The notes under the pieces are model-generated. The model ran no database searches, was not told the DNA's origin, and saw only the letters and a program-made list of their open reading frames with translations. DNA of 15,380 nucleotides. Source: GCA-020344555 sp964405925. GTDB taxonomy: Bacteria; Planctomycetota; Phycisphaerae; UBA1845. Location of the stretch: assembly GCA_964405925.1 (NCBI GenBank), contig CAYOQG010000130.1, positions 1-15,380 on the forward strand, given 5' to 3'. The first letter of the stretch is position 1; the number at the start of each line of letters is the position of its first letter. Of this stretch, positions 4,724 through 11,920 are shown one piece after another. Made by a program: the position numbers and the translations under genes.

Positions 4724-7408
4724 TCGTTGACACCGACTACATCAAATCGATCGAAGGGTAAAGTGAAGTCACCCGCCGACTCGCTCACCCCAGCCATGCG
4801 CCAATACGTCGAACAAAAGAAACGCGTCGGCGAGGCCATTCTCTTGTTCCGTATGGGCGACTTCTATGAGACTTTCTACGACGACGCCGTGCTCTGCTCG
4901 AAAGTGCTGGGGATCGCCCTGACCTCACGCAACAAGGGATCGGAAAACGAAATCCCCCTTGCCGGGATCCCTTATCATGCGCTCGACACCTATCTCAAAA
5001 AGCTCGTTGTGGCCGGATACAAGGTGGCCATATCGGAGCAGCTCGAAGATCCGAAAGTCGCCAAGGGCGTCGTCAAGCGCGACGTCATTCGGATCGTGAC
5101 CGCCGGTACGCTCACGGATGAGAACCTGCTCAACGAGCGAGACGACAACACCCTGGCATCGATCTGCATTCGCGATAAGAGCGCGGGTCTGGCACTCGTC
5201 GAACTGGCCAGCGGACGGTTCGAAGTCGTCGATGTATCCAGGGATTCACTTCTGGACGAGCTTGTCCGCGCAAAACCGGCTGAGTTACTGATCGACGATG
5301 AGCGCGGTGGCGAGACAGAGCGAGTGGCCGAGGAATTGCGACAGATTCTGGGCACGGCTCCGACGCGACGTGCGTCACACGAGTTCTCCGCGTTCCAGGC
5401 TGAGCGGTCATTGCTCGAGCATTTCGGCGTGTCGACGCTTGCCGGGTTCGGCTTCGAGCGGATGGACACCTCGCTGTGTGCAGCCGGGTGTGCGATCCAA
5501 TATCTGCAAGAAACCCAGAAAATCGCGTTGGGACACATCACCGCCATCCGCCGGCGGGTGACAACAGAATATCTCCAGATCGATCATAGCTCCTGGCGAT
5601 CGCTGGAGATCGAACGCACACTCCGCAGCGGCACCCACGAAGGAACTCTGCTGTGGGCGATCGACCGGACGGTTCACCCGATCGGTGGGCGAAGGCTGCG
5701 ACATTGGCTGCGGGCACCCCTGATGGACGTGGAGAAGATCATCCAGCGGTTAGATGCCGTAGCGCACTTCGTGGACAACGACGCGGTCCGGACAGCCATC
5801 CGCAAACGGCTAAGGAACATGGCCGACGTCGAGCGGATCACCGGACGGGTCGCTCTCGGGCGAAGCTCACCGCGCGACCTGGCCGCACTCGGTGCTACCC
5901 TGTCGGCATTGCCCAAGACAAGTGAGCCATTGCAGGATAGCCAGATCGCCTTTCTAGCTCAGGTCGCAACGGACCTCGAGGGTCTCACCGAACTGGCTGA
6001 TCTGCTCACGCGGGCCATCCGCTCGGACGCGCCGGGTGCAATCCGCGAGGGCGGCTTTATCGCCGATGGTTTCGATGAAGGGCTCGACCGCCTGCGCGGC
6101 ATCGCCCACGGCGGTCAAGAGTGGCTCGCTGATTACCAGCGCCGCGAGATTGACCGAACGGGGATTGCCTCGCTGAAGGTCGGGTTCAATCGCGTCTTCG
6201 GCTACTACATCGAGATTCCCAACAGTGCCAAGGATAAAGCACCTACTGAGTACGTTCGCCGCCAGACCATCAAAAGCGCTGAGCGATACATCACCGAAGA
6301 GCTCAAAAACCACGAGACCGAGGTGTTGACCGCCCAGGATCGTTCTAACGAGCTGGAGTTTCGCCTGTTCGAGCAGGTTCGTGAGCAGGCAGCCGCCCAG
6401 GTCCCGGCACTGATGCGCGTGGCTGACGCGATCGGCCGGTCGGATTGCGTAGCCGGGCTGGCGGAGCTTGCGGTCGAGCGACGCTACGTTCGACCCCAGT
6501 TCGCCGAGGACGGTCTACTCGAAATCCGCGACGGCCGGCATCCGGTGCTCGATCAAGTGCTTGGTGACGACTTTGTGCCGAACGACACCTTGATGAACGA
6601 TCAAAGCTCGCGGGTGTTCGTGATCACCGGTCCCAACATGGCCGGCAAGAGCACGTATATCCGCCAGGTTGCCCTGTTGGCACTGCTGGCTCAGACCGGG
6701 TCGTTTGTCCCGGCCAAGAGCATGACCTGCTCTGTCGTCGATCGCATCTTCGCTCGCGTGGGATCTTCGGACGAGATCATGCGGGATCGATCGACGTTTA
6801 TGGTCGAGATGACCGAGTCCGCCAACATCCTGCATAACGCGACCAAGCGATCGCTGGTCGTTTTGGACGAGCTGGGCCGGGGTACCAGCACCTTCGACGG
6901 CTTATCCCTGGCCTGGGCCATCACGGAGCACCTTACTACCGAGCTGAAGTGCCGCTGCCTTGTCGCCACGCATTACCACGAACTGACCGAGCTGGCTGAG
7001 CTGCTCCGCGGGGTCTGCAACTACAACGTAGCCGTCCGTGAAGTGGGCGAAGCCAAAGACAGCTCGTCGCCGTCGGCCCCCGAGAACGAGGGTATCATCT
7101 TCCTCCACCAGATCGTCCAGGGTGGTGCCAGCAAGAGCTACGGCATTCACGTCGCCAGGCTGGCTGGTATTCCCAAAAACGTGATCCAGCGAAGCCGCGA
7201 GGTCCTTGACGAGCTCCAACGCGGTTTCGAGCGAGAGTCCCGCACCGCACAACTGACCCGCAAAAAGACCCGTGACGACGCCCAATTGACCCTCTTCCGC
7301 GAACCCGGCGAGGAAATCCTCGACGAACTCGGCAACCTCGCCCCCGACCACATGACCCCCCTCGAAGCCCTACAGCGATTGATAGACTGGAAGAAACGCT
7401 TCGGGTAG
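4721..7408 (+). CDS. mutS: DNA mismatch repair protein MutS
   Basis: An 895-residue cytoplasmic ATPase that recognises mismatches and recruits MutL. The mismatch-reading Phe-x-Glu motif is GDFYETF (Phe48, Glu50). The connector, lever and clamp regions are complete and include GYYIEIPNS. The ATPase has Walker A GPNMAGKST at 637-645 and Walker B VVLDELGRGTST with Asp716-Glu717, followed by the ATHYHELTEL segment (around 749-758) that carries the conserved helix-adjacent histidine. The C-terminal DELGNLAPDHMTPLEALQRL helix is the usual end of the family. It is slightly longer than the E. coli protein (853), mainly at the N-terminus and before the C-terminal helix. It is probably transcribed from its own leader. 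No MutL gene is in the window. Confidence 0.98.
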   Translation: MSLTPTTSNRSKGKVKSPADSLTPAMRQYVEQKKRVGEAILLFRMGDFYETFYDDAVLCSKVLGIALTSRNKGSENEIPLAGIPYHALDTYLKKLVVAGYKVAISEQLEDPKVAKGVVKRDVIRIVTAGTLTDENLLNERDDNTLASICIRDKSAGLALVELASGRFEVVDVSRDSLLDELVRAKPAELLIDDERGGETERVAEELRQILGTAPTRRASHEFSAFQAERSLLEHFGVSTLAGFGFERMDTSLCAAGCAIQYLQETQKIALGHITAIRRRVTTEYLQIDHSSWRSLEIERTLRSGTHEGTLLWAIDRTVHPIGGRRLRHWLRAPLMDVEKIIQRLDAVAHFVDNDAVRTAIRKRLRNMADVERITGRVALGRSSPRDLAALGATLSALPKTSEPLQDSQIAFLAQVATDLEGLTELADLLTRAIRSDAPGAIREGGFIADGFDEGLDRLRGIAHGGQEWLADYQRREIDRTGIASLKVGFNRVFGYYIEIPNSAKDKAPTEYVRRQTIKSAERYITEELKNHETEVLTAQDRSNELEFRLFEQVREQAAAQVPALMRVADAIGRSDCVAGLAELAVERRYVRPQFAEDGLLEIRDGRHPVLDQVLGDDFVPNDTLMNDQSSRVFVITGPNMAGKSTYIRQVALLALLAQTGSFVPAKSMTCSVVDRIFARVGSSDEIMRDRSTFMVEMTESANILHNATKRSLVVLDELGRGTSTFDGLSLAWAITEHLTTELKCRCLVATHYHELTELAELLRGVCNYNVAVREVGEAKDSSSPSAPENEGIIFLHQIVQGGASKSYGIHVARLAGIPKNVIQRSREVLDELQRGFERESRTAQLTRKKTRDDAQLTLFREPGEEILDELGNLAPDHMTPLEALQRLIDWKKRFG

Positions 7409-7462
7409 ACACGAAGCTGTCCGCACTTTCCTCTGTCTATGGTGGGAACGCGATAGCGAGAT

Positions 7463-7497
7463 GTCGCCACCTTAAGCTAAAGAGTCGCCACAGGTGG
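7463..7497 (+). repeat. Direct and inverted short repeats downstream of mutS
   Basis: GTCGCCAC occurs at 7463-7470 and again at 7484-7491, 21 bases apart. CCACCT (7467-7472) can pair with AGGTGG (7492-7497) across a 19-base loop. AGGTGG would also act as the Shine-Dalgarno of the short ORF starting at 7502, so the hairpin could hide it. No T-run is present. Confidence 0.3.
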
Positions 7498-7501
7498 AAC
7501 C

Positions 7502-7573
7502 ATGATCAGGCCTGCGCATCCAAAACCGTGGGAAGGTTCTCGCCGGCTTATGGAGATCGGGAATGTACCATGA
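7502..7573 (+). CDS. Possible 23-residue leader peptide overlapping the next gene
   Basis: ATG at 7502 is preceded by AGGTGG four bases upstream and opens a 23-codon frame (MIRPAHPKPWEGSRRLMEIG and three more residues) ending with TGA at 7571-7573. The stop overlaps the start of the zinc-ribbon gene at 7563 by 11 bases in another frame, an arrangement typical of translational coupling. The peptide has no recognisable motif. The downstream gene has its own good Shine-Dalgarno (GGAG at 7552-7555), so the short ORF may be accidental. Confidence 0.25.
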   Translation: MIRPAHPKPWEGSRRLMEIGNVP

Positions 7574-8624
7574 ACTGCGGGCACCCACGATTTGCGGGAT
7601 CGCCGTTGCCTGCACGTTCGTCTCCAGTGGGCGAGCACAGGCGAAACATGGAGTGCCTGAGCACGGTCTTCTCGACTACTGCCGTAGGGCGGACTTGGTC
7701 GCTGTCGTACGTCTCTCGCGCGATACGCTCGGGGAGATCCGGTGGTTCGAGCTCCGTGCTCAACAAACCGCCATAGTCGATCTCGATGTCTTGTATATCC
7801 TCAAAGGGAACGACGCTCCGAATACGATCAGGTGTCGGATACCACGGGCAGCGTTTGAACGATTGTGTGGGACCGAAGCTCTTGTATTTCTCGCCTGCGA
7901 TGACACGGAGGCGGTCTATTACGTGATGACGGGTCCCTACGGTCTGTTCGCGCGTGTCGGGACGAGAGTTCGTTGGGGTCTCCTGATTGAGACGACGCGA
8001 GCTGTCCTAGATTTGGTGGCCAGTGACCTCCCAACGGCCGTCGTGGAGCGTCGCTTTGAGAAGATCGTAGAGGAAATCCGTGGGAACCTGCCTTCGCATC
8101 TTGTCAGCGCCCGCTATCATCGGGAGTCGCTTGATTGGGCATTTGCGCAGGAGATGGGGCCGCCTCCCACACCCGGCGTTGCGCCGGCCAAGGCTGTGCA
8201 ATCGCCGTCAAACCGATACAGGTGCGTCCCTCTCTTGGTACCTCTAGTTGCCTTTGCAATGCTCCTAGCCGTCACATACTCCTGTCGCATCCTGTGGCGA
8301 TGTGCGGTGCCGCTGGCGCTCGTCACGATGGGTATGGTGGCAATATCGTGGGTGGCGATACCGCCAGAGACACCCCCTACCCACACCATTACTGCGTCCG
8401 CAGGGGCAGCCATGGCATACACCGGGGTCGCGTGGCTGGTTCTGGCCTTTGAGAAGCGCTGGAGGCGATACGCCGGGGCACGGTGCTGGAACTGCGGCTA
8501 TCCCCTGAAATCTCTCACGCAAGATCGATGTCCTGACTGCGGCACCCCATTCGTGCGCAGCAGCCAGGGCCTGCACCGATCCGATAGCTCTGATTCTGCA
8601 GAGCAGTCGAGCTTATCGTGCTGA
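7563..8624 (+). CDS. Secreted-domain membrane protein with C-terminal zinc ribbon
   Basis: A 353-residue protein of unknown function. The first 26 residues look like a signal peptide with cleavage after AQA (GRAQA/KHG). The domain at about 35-200 begins with a 'DLVAVVRLSR...VLYILKG' pattern, reminiscent of small beta-barrel domains in exported proteins; this is only a resemblance. Three membrane segments lie at about 222-240, 246-266 and 278-296, followed by basic residues and a zinc ribbon with Cys308, 311, 323 and 326 (CWNCGYPLKS...CPDCGTPF). The tail is Ser-rich. Predicted topology places the first domain outside and the ribbon inside, as in the two smaller zinc-ribbon proteins upstream of mutS. 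GGAG seven bases before the ATG supports this start. It converges on the thioredoxin gene, with 23 bases between the stop codons. Confidence 0.8.
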   Translation: MYHELRAPTICGIAVACTFVSSGRAQAKHGVPEHGLLDYCRRADLVAVVRLSRDTLGEIRWFELRAQQTAIVDLDVLYILKGNDAPNTIRCRIPRAAFERLCGTEALVFLACDDTEAVYYVMTGPYGLFARVGTRVRWGLLIETTRAVLDLVASDLPTAVVERRFEKIVEEIRGNLPSHLVSARYHRESLDWAFAQEMGPPPTPGVAPAKAVQSPSNRYRCVPLLVPLVAFAMLLAVTYSCRILWRCAVPLALVTMGMVAISWVAIPPETPPTHTITASAGAAMAYTGVAWLVLAFEKRWRRYAGARCWNCGYPLKSLTQDRCPDCGTPFVRSSQGLHRSDSSDSAEQSSLSC

Positions 8625-8647
8625 CCTGTCGAGACCACCCCCTTCCG

Positions 8648-9913
8648 CTACGGTGGCCCTGACGCAGGGCCGCCCAGGAGCTCCCCGATCAGCTTCTCGA
8701 ACTCGGCCTGCAATTTCATGTACTCCTCGCCGGTGGCGGGGCCGGAGAAGCCGGAGTGGATCGCGTGGACGCTACCTTCGGCGTCCATGAAAATCGTCGT
8801 CGGGTAGGCGCTGATGCGGTCGAGTACGGGGAACTTGGCTGCCACCTCTTCACGATCAGCCTTACCGACGATCAAGAGCGGGTACTCGACGTCGTGACGC
8901 TTGGCGTATCGCGTCACTTGCTTTGCGTCGCGTTTGAAATCACCGGTCAGCTCGAATGCCAGACCGATGATCCGCAAACCCCGCGACCGATAGCGCTTGT
9001 CCAGCTGGACAAGATAGCGTGTCTCGTCATGACAGTTGGGGCACCAGGTTCCGAAGACCTCGATGATCCGAGGATGACCGCGCCACTCGGGATCGTCGAG
9101 CGATCGGCGTTTTCCTTCGACATCCGGGAATACAAGGTCAGTCAATCGCCGCCCGCCGACCCATTTGGATCGGCCAAACGCCTCGGGAAGCATCGCATTC
9201 GGATCGCGCCGGGCGGTCCAAGTCTCGTGCCAGGTATCCCGCGACCAGAAATCGCCCTTGAGCGTGCCGTCCGGTTGAATCCGAGCGTCGAATAGGAACG
9301 CATGGGCACCGTCAAAATTGGACAGACGAAGCCGATCCCCGTCCAGATGACCTGACAGAAAGCCGTAGTCGCCTCCCACCGTCAGGAACGTGCCGGCAAT
9401 ACTGTCATCCGGTTGGTGCTCGAAGATCCCCACCGCCGGTTCATCGCTGCCCGAGAATTCGACAGACCACCGGCCATCCACGGTGTGCTCGATCGGAAGC
9501 CCTGTTTGGACCTCGATTCGCGGAAAACGCCTTGCCGGACCGGCACTGGCGTGAAACGGCAGCTTCGACCACTCGTCCCCGCGCCCCTTCTTCTTCCATT
9601 CACCGTCCAGGCGTGTTCCATTGCCACTTAGCTTCCCGGTGACTTTGGCGTCGTAGTAGTCGATGTCGAGGACGAGCTGCTTACCGTCCCAGGTGGTCTG
9701 AGGCACCTTGATCCGCTCGATGCCGTTGATGATCTGAGCCTCCCACCCGTCGCTTGTCTTCTCCAAAACCATTCCAAAGGGCAGCTCACCGCCGGGACTG
9801 TCGAACCACGCTCGCCACGGACCGGTCTTGGGCTCGGACGCGACGGCGGATGTGGTCACTCCACAAACGAGAACGATGCACGAACGGGACAAGACCCTAC
9901 TATTGCGACGCAT
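8648..9913 (-). CDS. Periplasmic TlpA/ResA-like thioredoxin-fold protein
   Basis: A 421-residue exported protein. From the ATG at 9913 it has a signal peptide (MRRNSRVLSRSCIVLVCG..., likely cut after AVA near residue 26). Two similar beta-rich domains follow at about 31-120 and 145-235; the second carries the pattern YGFLSGHLDGDRLRLSNFDGAHAFLF. The C-terminal thioredoxin domain has WCPNC at 290-294 and the cis-proline loop YPTT at 370-373. Family members reduce disulfides or act in cytochrome maturation and in redox stress of the envelope; the specific partner is not evident. A GTG start at 9967 would add 18 residues before the signal peptide and lies inside a palindromic repeat, so I reject it. 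The Shine-Dalgarno is weak. It follows nadB on the same strand with 90 bases of palindromic sequence between them. Confidence 0.85.
   Translation of the reverse strand: MRRNSRVLSRSCIVLVCGVTTSAVASEPKTGPWRAWFDSPGGELPFGMVLEKTSDGWEAQIINGIERIKVPQTTWDGKQLVLDIDYYDAKVTGKLSGNGTRLDGEWKKKGRGDEWSKLPFHASAGPARRFPRIEVQTGLPIEHTVDGRWSVEFSGSDEPAVGIFEHQPDDSIAGTFLTVGGDYGFLSGHLDGDRLRLSNFDGAHAFLFDARIQPDGTLKGDFWSRDTWHETWTARRDPNAMLPEAFGRSKWVGGRRLTDLVFPDVEGKRRSLDDPEWRGHPRIIEVFGTWCPNCHDETRYLVQLDKRYRSRGLRIIGLAFELTGDFKRDAKQVTRYAKRHDVEYPLLIVGKADREEVAAKFPVLDRISAYPTTIFMDAEGSVHAIHSGFSGPATGEEYMKLQAEFEKLIGELLGGPASGPP
8652..8674. terminator. Strong hairpin at the convergent gene ends
   Basis: GGTGGCCCTG and CAGGGCCGCC pair over ten positions (one G-T pair) around the loop ACG. 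It covers the last codons of the thioredoxin gene and lies 28 bases past the stop of the zinc-ribbon gene. No T-run follows on either strand, so it is at best a non-canonical terminator or a block to antisense read-through. Confidence 0.35.
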
Positions 9914-9949
9914 TGACGACACTTCAATACTCCGTTGTCTCGTGCCAGA

Positions 9950-9984
9950 GGTGGGCCGATGACCCACCCATTACGCTTGGTGGG
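9950..9984. repeat. Palindromic repeat between nadB and the thioredoxin gene
   Basis: GGTGGG (9950-9955), CCCACC (9963-9968) and GGTGGG (9979-9984) alternate in orientation, so the middle copy can pair with either neighbour (loops of 7 and 10 bases). A fourth GGTGGG lies at 10011-10016, touching the cloverleaf element. The two alternative hairpins are mutually exclusive. The pattern resembles dispersed REP-like sequences. On the minus strand it forms the leader of the thioredoxin gene and the 3' region of nadB. Confidence 0.6.
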
Positions 9985-10003
9985 CAGCCCGTATCCGACC
10001 GAC

Positions 10004-11719
10004 TTACTGTGGTGGGTCCTTGACACGCCGCTCTCCGCTCCGCGGAGGTGTTGCTCCGCAACATGCAGGCCCCCTGCTGCGGCGAGTCAAGGACGCCCGC
10101 ATCGGCTTCGAACCATTCTCGTCGCGGGTCACAGTCAAATGGTAGCGTGCAGCGGTGTGAGCCTCTTTCCCGTCCGCACGGTAGTGGACACCAATCGAGT
10201 CTTTCCGCTTGAGGGCTGACGCAGCGATCAGGCGGGCCACGGTCAGCTTGTTCTGCGTTTCCCACCCCATTACATCATCGAAGGTCTTGTCCAGCGTATA
10301 ATGAGCCCAGAAATCCAGAATCTCGCACGTTTCAAGCAGATGATCCTCGTCGCGGACGATCCCGACGTGCCGCCACATCACACTCCGCAGCGAGTTGCGA
10401 ATATCGGGAAGATCAAGGGCTGTCCGCGTCGAGCGTGGGTTCTGACTGACCATTCGACGCACGGGCACGGGCTCGCGTGCCTCCGCCGCTCGTCGCCCGG
10501 CTGTCTCCCCCACGATCTTACCGAACACCAATCCCTCGAGTAAGGAGTTGCTGGCAATCCGGTTGGCTCCATGGACACCCGTGCAGGACACCTCACCACA
10601 GCAGTAAAGCCCTTCGACCGTAGAGGACCCGTCGAGCTCCACATCCACACCACCAATCATGTAGTGGGCACTGGGTCGAACCGGAATCCGGTCACGCGAC
10701 GTGTCAATCTCGAAATCGGCGCAAAGCCCCGCAACTTGAGGGAATCGCTCCTTGAAACCCTTAATGTGTCGCACATCCAGATACACACAGTTGGCCCGTG
10801 TTCTGAGAAGGTGGTCATGGATGGCGCGGCTGACGACATCACGCGGAGCAAGCTCGCCGTCGGGATGATAGCCCTGCATGAAGCGATCATCGGACCGGTC
10901 AATCAGATAGGCACCTTCACCCCGGACAGCCTCCGAGATCAACGCTCGCTCCGCACCGGCAACGTAGAGCGTGGTCGGGTGGAACTGCATCATTTCCATA
11001 TCGCGGACCCGGGCCCGCGCGCGATAGGCTGCCGCGATCCCGTCACCCGTTGCGGTCTGTGGATTCGTGGTTTCCCGCCAAATACGTCCACACCCGCCAG
11101 AGGCGAGGATGGTCTGCTTTGCCCAGATGATCTGATGGCCGTATTTTTGGTGGAAGGCTACCGCGCCGACACAAACGCTGTCCACGGTGATCAAGTCGAT
11201 CATGTAGCAGTCGTCGAAGACGCGAATCTGCTCGGTCTGTGAGACGCGGTGGTGAAGGGCCCGTGTCAGCTCACGTCCGGTTTGATCACCCTGGGAATGA
11301 ACAATGCGACTTGTGGAATGGCCACCCTCCCGGGTCAGGGCCGGTTGTCCCGCGATCAAATCCGGCTCGAAACCCCATTCGATGAGCTCTTCGACCCTGC
11401 GAGATGCTTCGTTAACCAGAAGCTCGACCGCATCTCGACGGTTCAACCCGCACCCGACTCGAATCGTGTCCTCAAGATGTTGCTGGGGTGAGTCATTTGC
11501 GCCCATGGCCACGGCGATGCCGCCCTGGGCGTAGCGCGTACACGACTCCTCAAAATCACTCTTGGTGAGCAGGATGACGAATCCGTACTGAGCCGCCTCG
11601 ATGGCTGCTCGCGCACCGGCTACTCCCGTACCGATGACCAGCACGTCGGTGAGGACGTTGGCTGTTCGGACCGAGTCGAAGTCGGTCAGATACCGTCGTG
11701 CGTCGAATGGGGATGCCAT
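10004..11719 (-). CDS. nadB: L-aspartate oxidase NadB with an atypical C-terminal tail
   Basis: A 571-residue cytoplasmic flavoprotein that oxidises L-aspartate to iminoaspartate, which NadA condenses to quinolinate for NAD synthesis. The FAD motif VIGTGVAG is at residues 28-35. SCTRYAQGGIAVA (59-71), REGGHS (130-135), the MQFHPT histidine (His247), the RGEGA arginine (Arg266), RPSAHYMIGG (His352) and GANRIASNSLLEG (Arg387) match the active-site set of the family. The helical C-terminal domain ends normally at about SIGVHYR (508-513). The last ~26 residues (about 545-571), rich in Arg, Pro and Cys, are encoded by the cloverleaf element. An upstream extension of 64 codons to 11911 has no family similarity. 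I chose ATG 11719, where the conserved region begins; GGAG lies just two bases before it, which is close. NadA and NadC are not in the window. Confidence 0.95.
   Translation of the reverse strand: MASPFDARRYLTDFDSVRTANVLTDVLVIGTGVAGARAAIEAAQYGFVILLTKSDFEESCTRYAQGGIAVAMGANDSPQQHLEDTIRVGCGLNRRDAVELLVNEASRRVEELIEWGFEPDLIAGQPALTREGGHSTSRIVHSQGDQTGRELTRALHHRVSQTEQIRVFDDCYMIDLITVDSVCVGAVAFHQKYGHQIIWAKQTILASGGCGRIWRETTNPQTATGDGIAAAYRARARVRDMEMMQFHPTTLYVAGAERALISEAVRGEGAYLIDRSDDRFMQGYHPDGELAPRDVVSRAIHDHLLRTRANCVYLDVRHIKGFKERFPQVAGLCADFEIDTSRDRIPVRPSAHYMIGGVDVELDGSSTVEGLYCCGEVSCTGVHGANRIASNSLLEGLVFGKIVGETAGRRAAEAREPVPVRRMVSQNPRSTRTALDLPDIRNSLRSVMWRHVGIVRDEDHLLETCEILDFWAHYTLDKTFDDVMGWETQNKLTVARLIAASALKRKDSIGVHYRADGKEAHTAARYHLTVTRDENGSKPMRASLTRRSRGPACCGATPPRSGERRVKDPPQ
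10016..10094. repeat. Cloverleaf-forming palindromic element inside the nadB 3' end
   Basis: A closing stem pairs 10016-10031 with 10079-10094 (15 of 16 positions; one A-A mismatch at 10025/10085). Inside are three hairpins: 10033-10038 with 10042-10047 (CTCCGC/GCGGAG, loop TCC), 10049-10054 with 10058-10063 (TGTTGC/GCAACA, loop TCC), and 10065-10069 with 10073-10077 (GCAGG/CCTGC, loop CCC). The linkers are single bases at 10032, 10048, 10064 and 10078. Every base is thus assigned to a stem, a three-base loop or a one-base linker. It is not a tRNA, because all loops have three bases and there is no anticodon or T loop. The minus strand is read as the last codons of nadB. It may be a mobile palindromic repeat. 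Confidence 0.85.
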
Positions 11720-11729
11720 CACTCCAGTG

Positions 11730-11758
11730 ATACTACGACCTGCGAGGGGGTCCCGCAA
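11730..11758 (-). promoter_or_regulatory. Possible nadB promoter
   Basis: On the minus strand TTGCGG (11758-11753) and TAGTAT (11735-11730) are spaced by exactly 17 bases; they match the sigma70 consensus at three and four of six positions. Transcription would start only a few bases before the ATG at 11719, leaving a very short leader that would drop the weak GGAG. An alternative is read-through from the large gene upstream. Confidence 0.3.
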
Positions 11759-11865
11759 ATGGGTGACAGATCCAGGCGCCCCGCGACCGTGATCGCACAC
11801 TCTTCTACCGCTGCCCAACGCTCCCGCTCGCCTGGTCGACGAAGACCGCAAGGCGTCAGGTAGTG

Positions 11866-11900
11866 CGTGAGGGGTGGAGCACACATCCCCGCCCCTCACG
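11866..11900 (-). terminator. Hairpin after the large secreted-protein gene
   Basis: CGTGAGGGG and CCCCTCACG form a perfect nine-base stem (11866-11874 with 11892-11900) with a 17-base loop. It begins 20 bases after the stop codon of the gene that ends at 11921. No T-run follows, so it may be a transcript-stabilising 3' hairpin or an incomplete terminator rather than a classical one. Confidence 0.45.
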
Positions 11901-11920
11901 TTGGATCGCATTATTCAGTG

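Noticed and set aside
9914..9967. GTG start at 9967 for the thioredoxin-like protein
   Set aside because: It lies within a palindromic repeat and would place 18 polar residues before an otherwise normal signal peptide.
10016..10094. Cloverleaf as a tRNA gene
   Set aside because: The size and four-stem shape suggest tRNA, but all loops have three bases, the closing stem is 16 positions, and there are no anticodon, D-loop or T-loop signatures.
10016..10094. Cloverleaf as an integron attC site
   Set aside because: No RYYYAAC/GTTRRRY core sites at the ends and no cassette or integrase gene in view; attC folds into a single long imperfect hairpin.
11720..11911. 64-codon N-terminal extension of NadB
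   Set aside because: The extension is Arg/Gly/Ser-rich without family similarity, crosses a plausible promoter and starts within the 3' region of the neighbouring gene; the conserved region begins right after ATG 11719.
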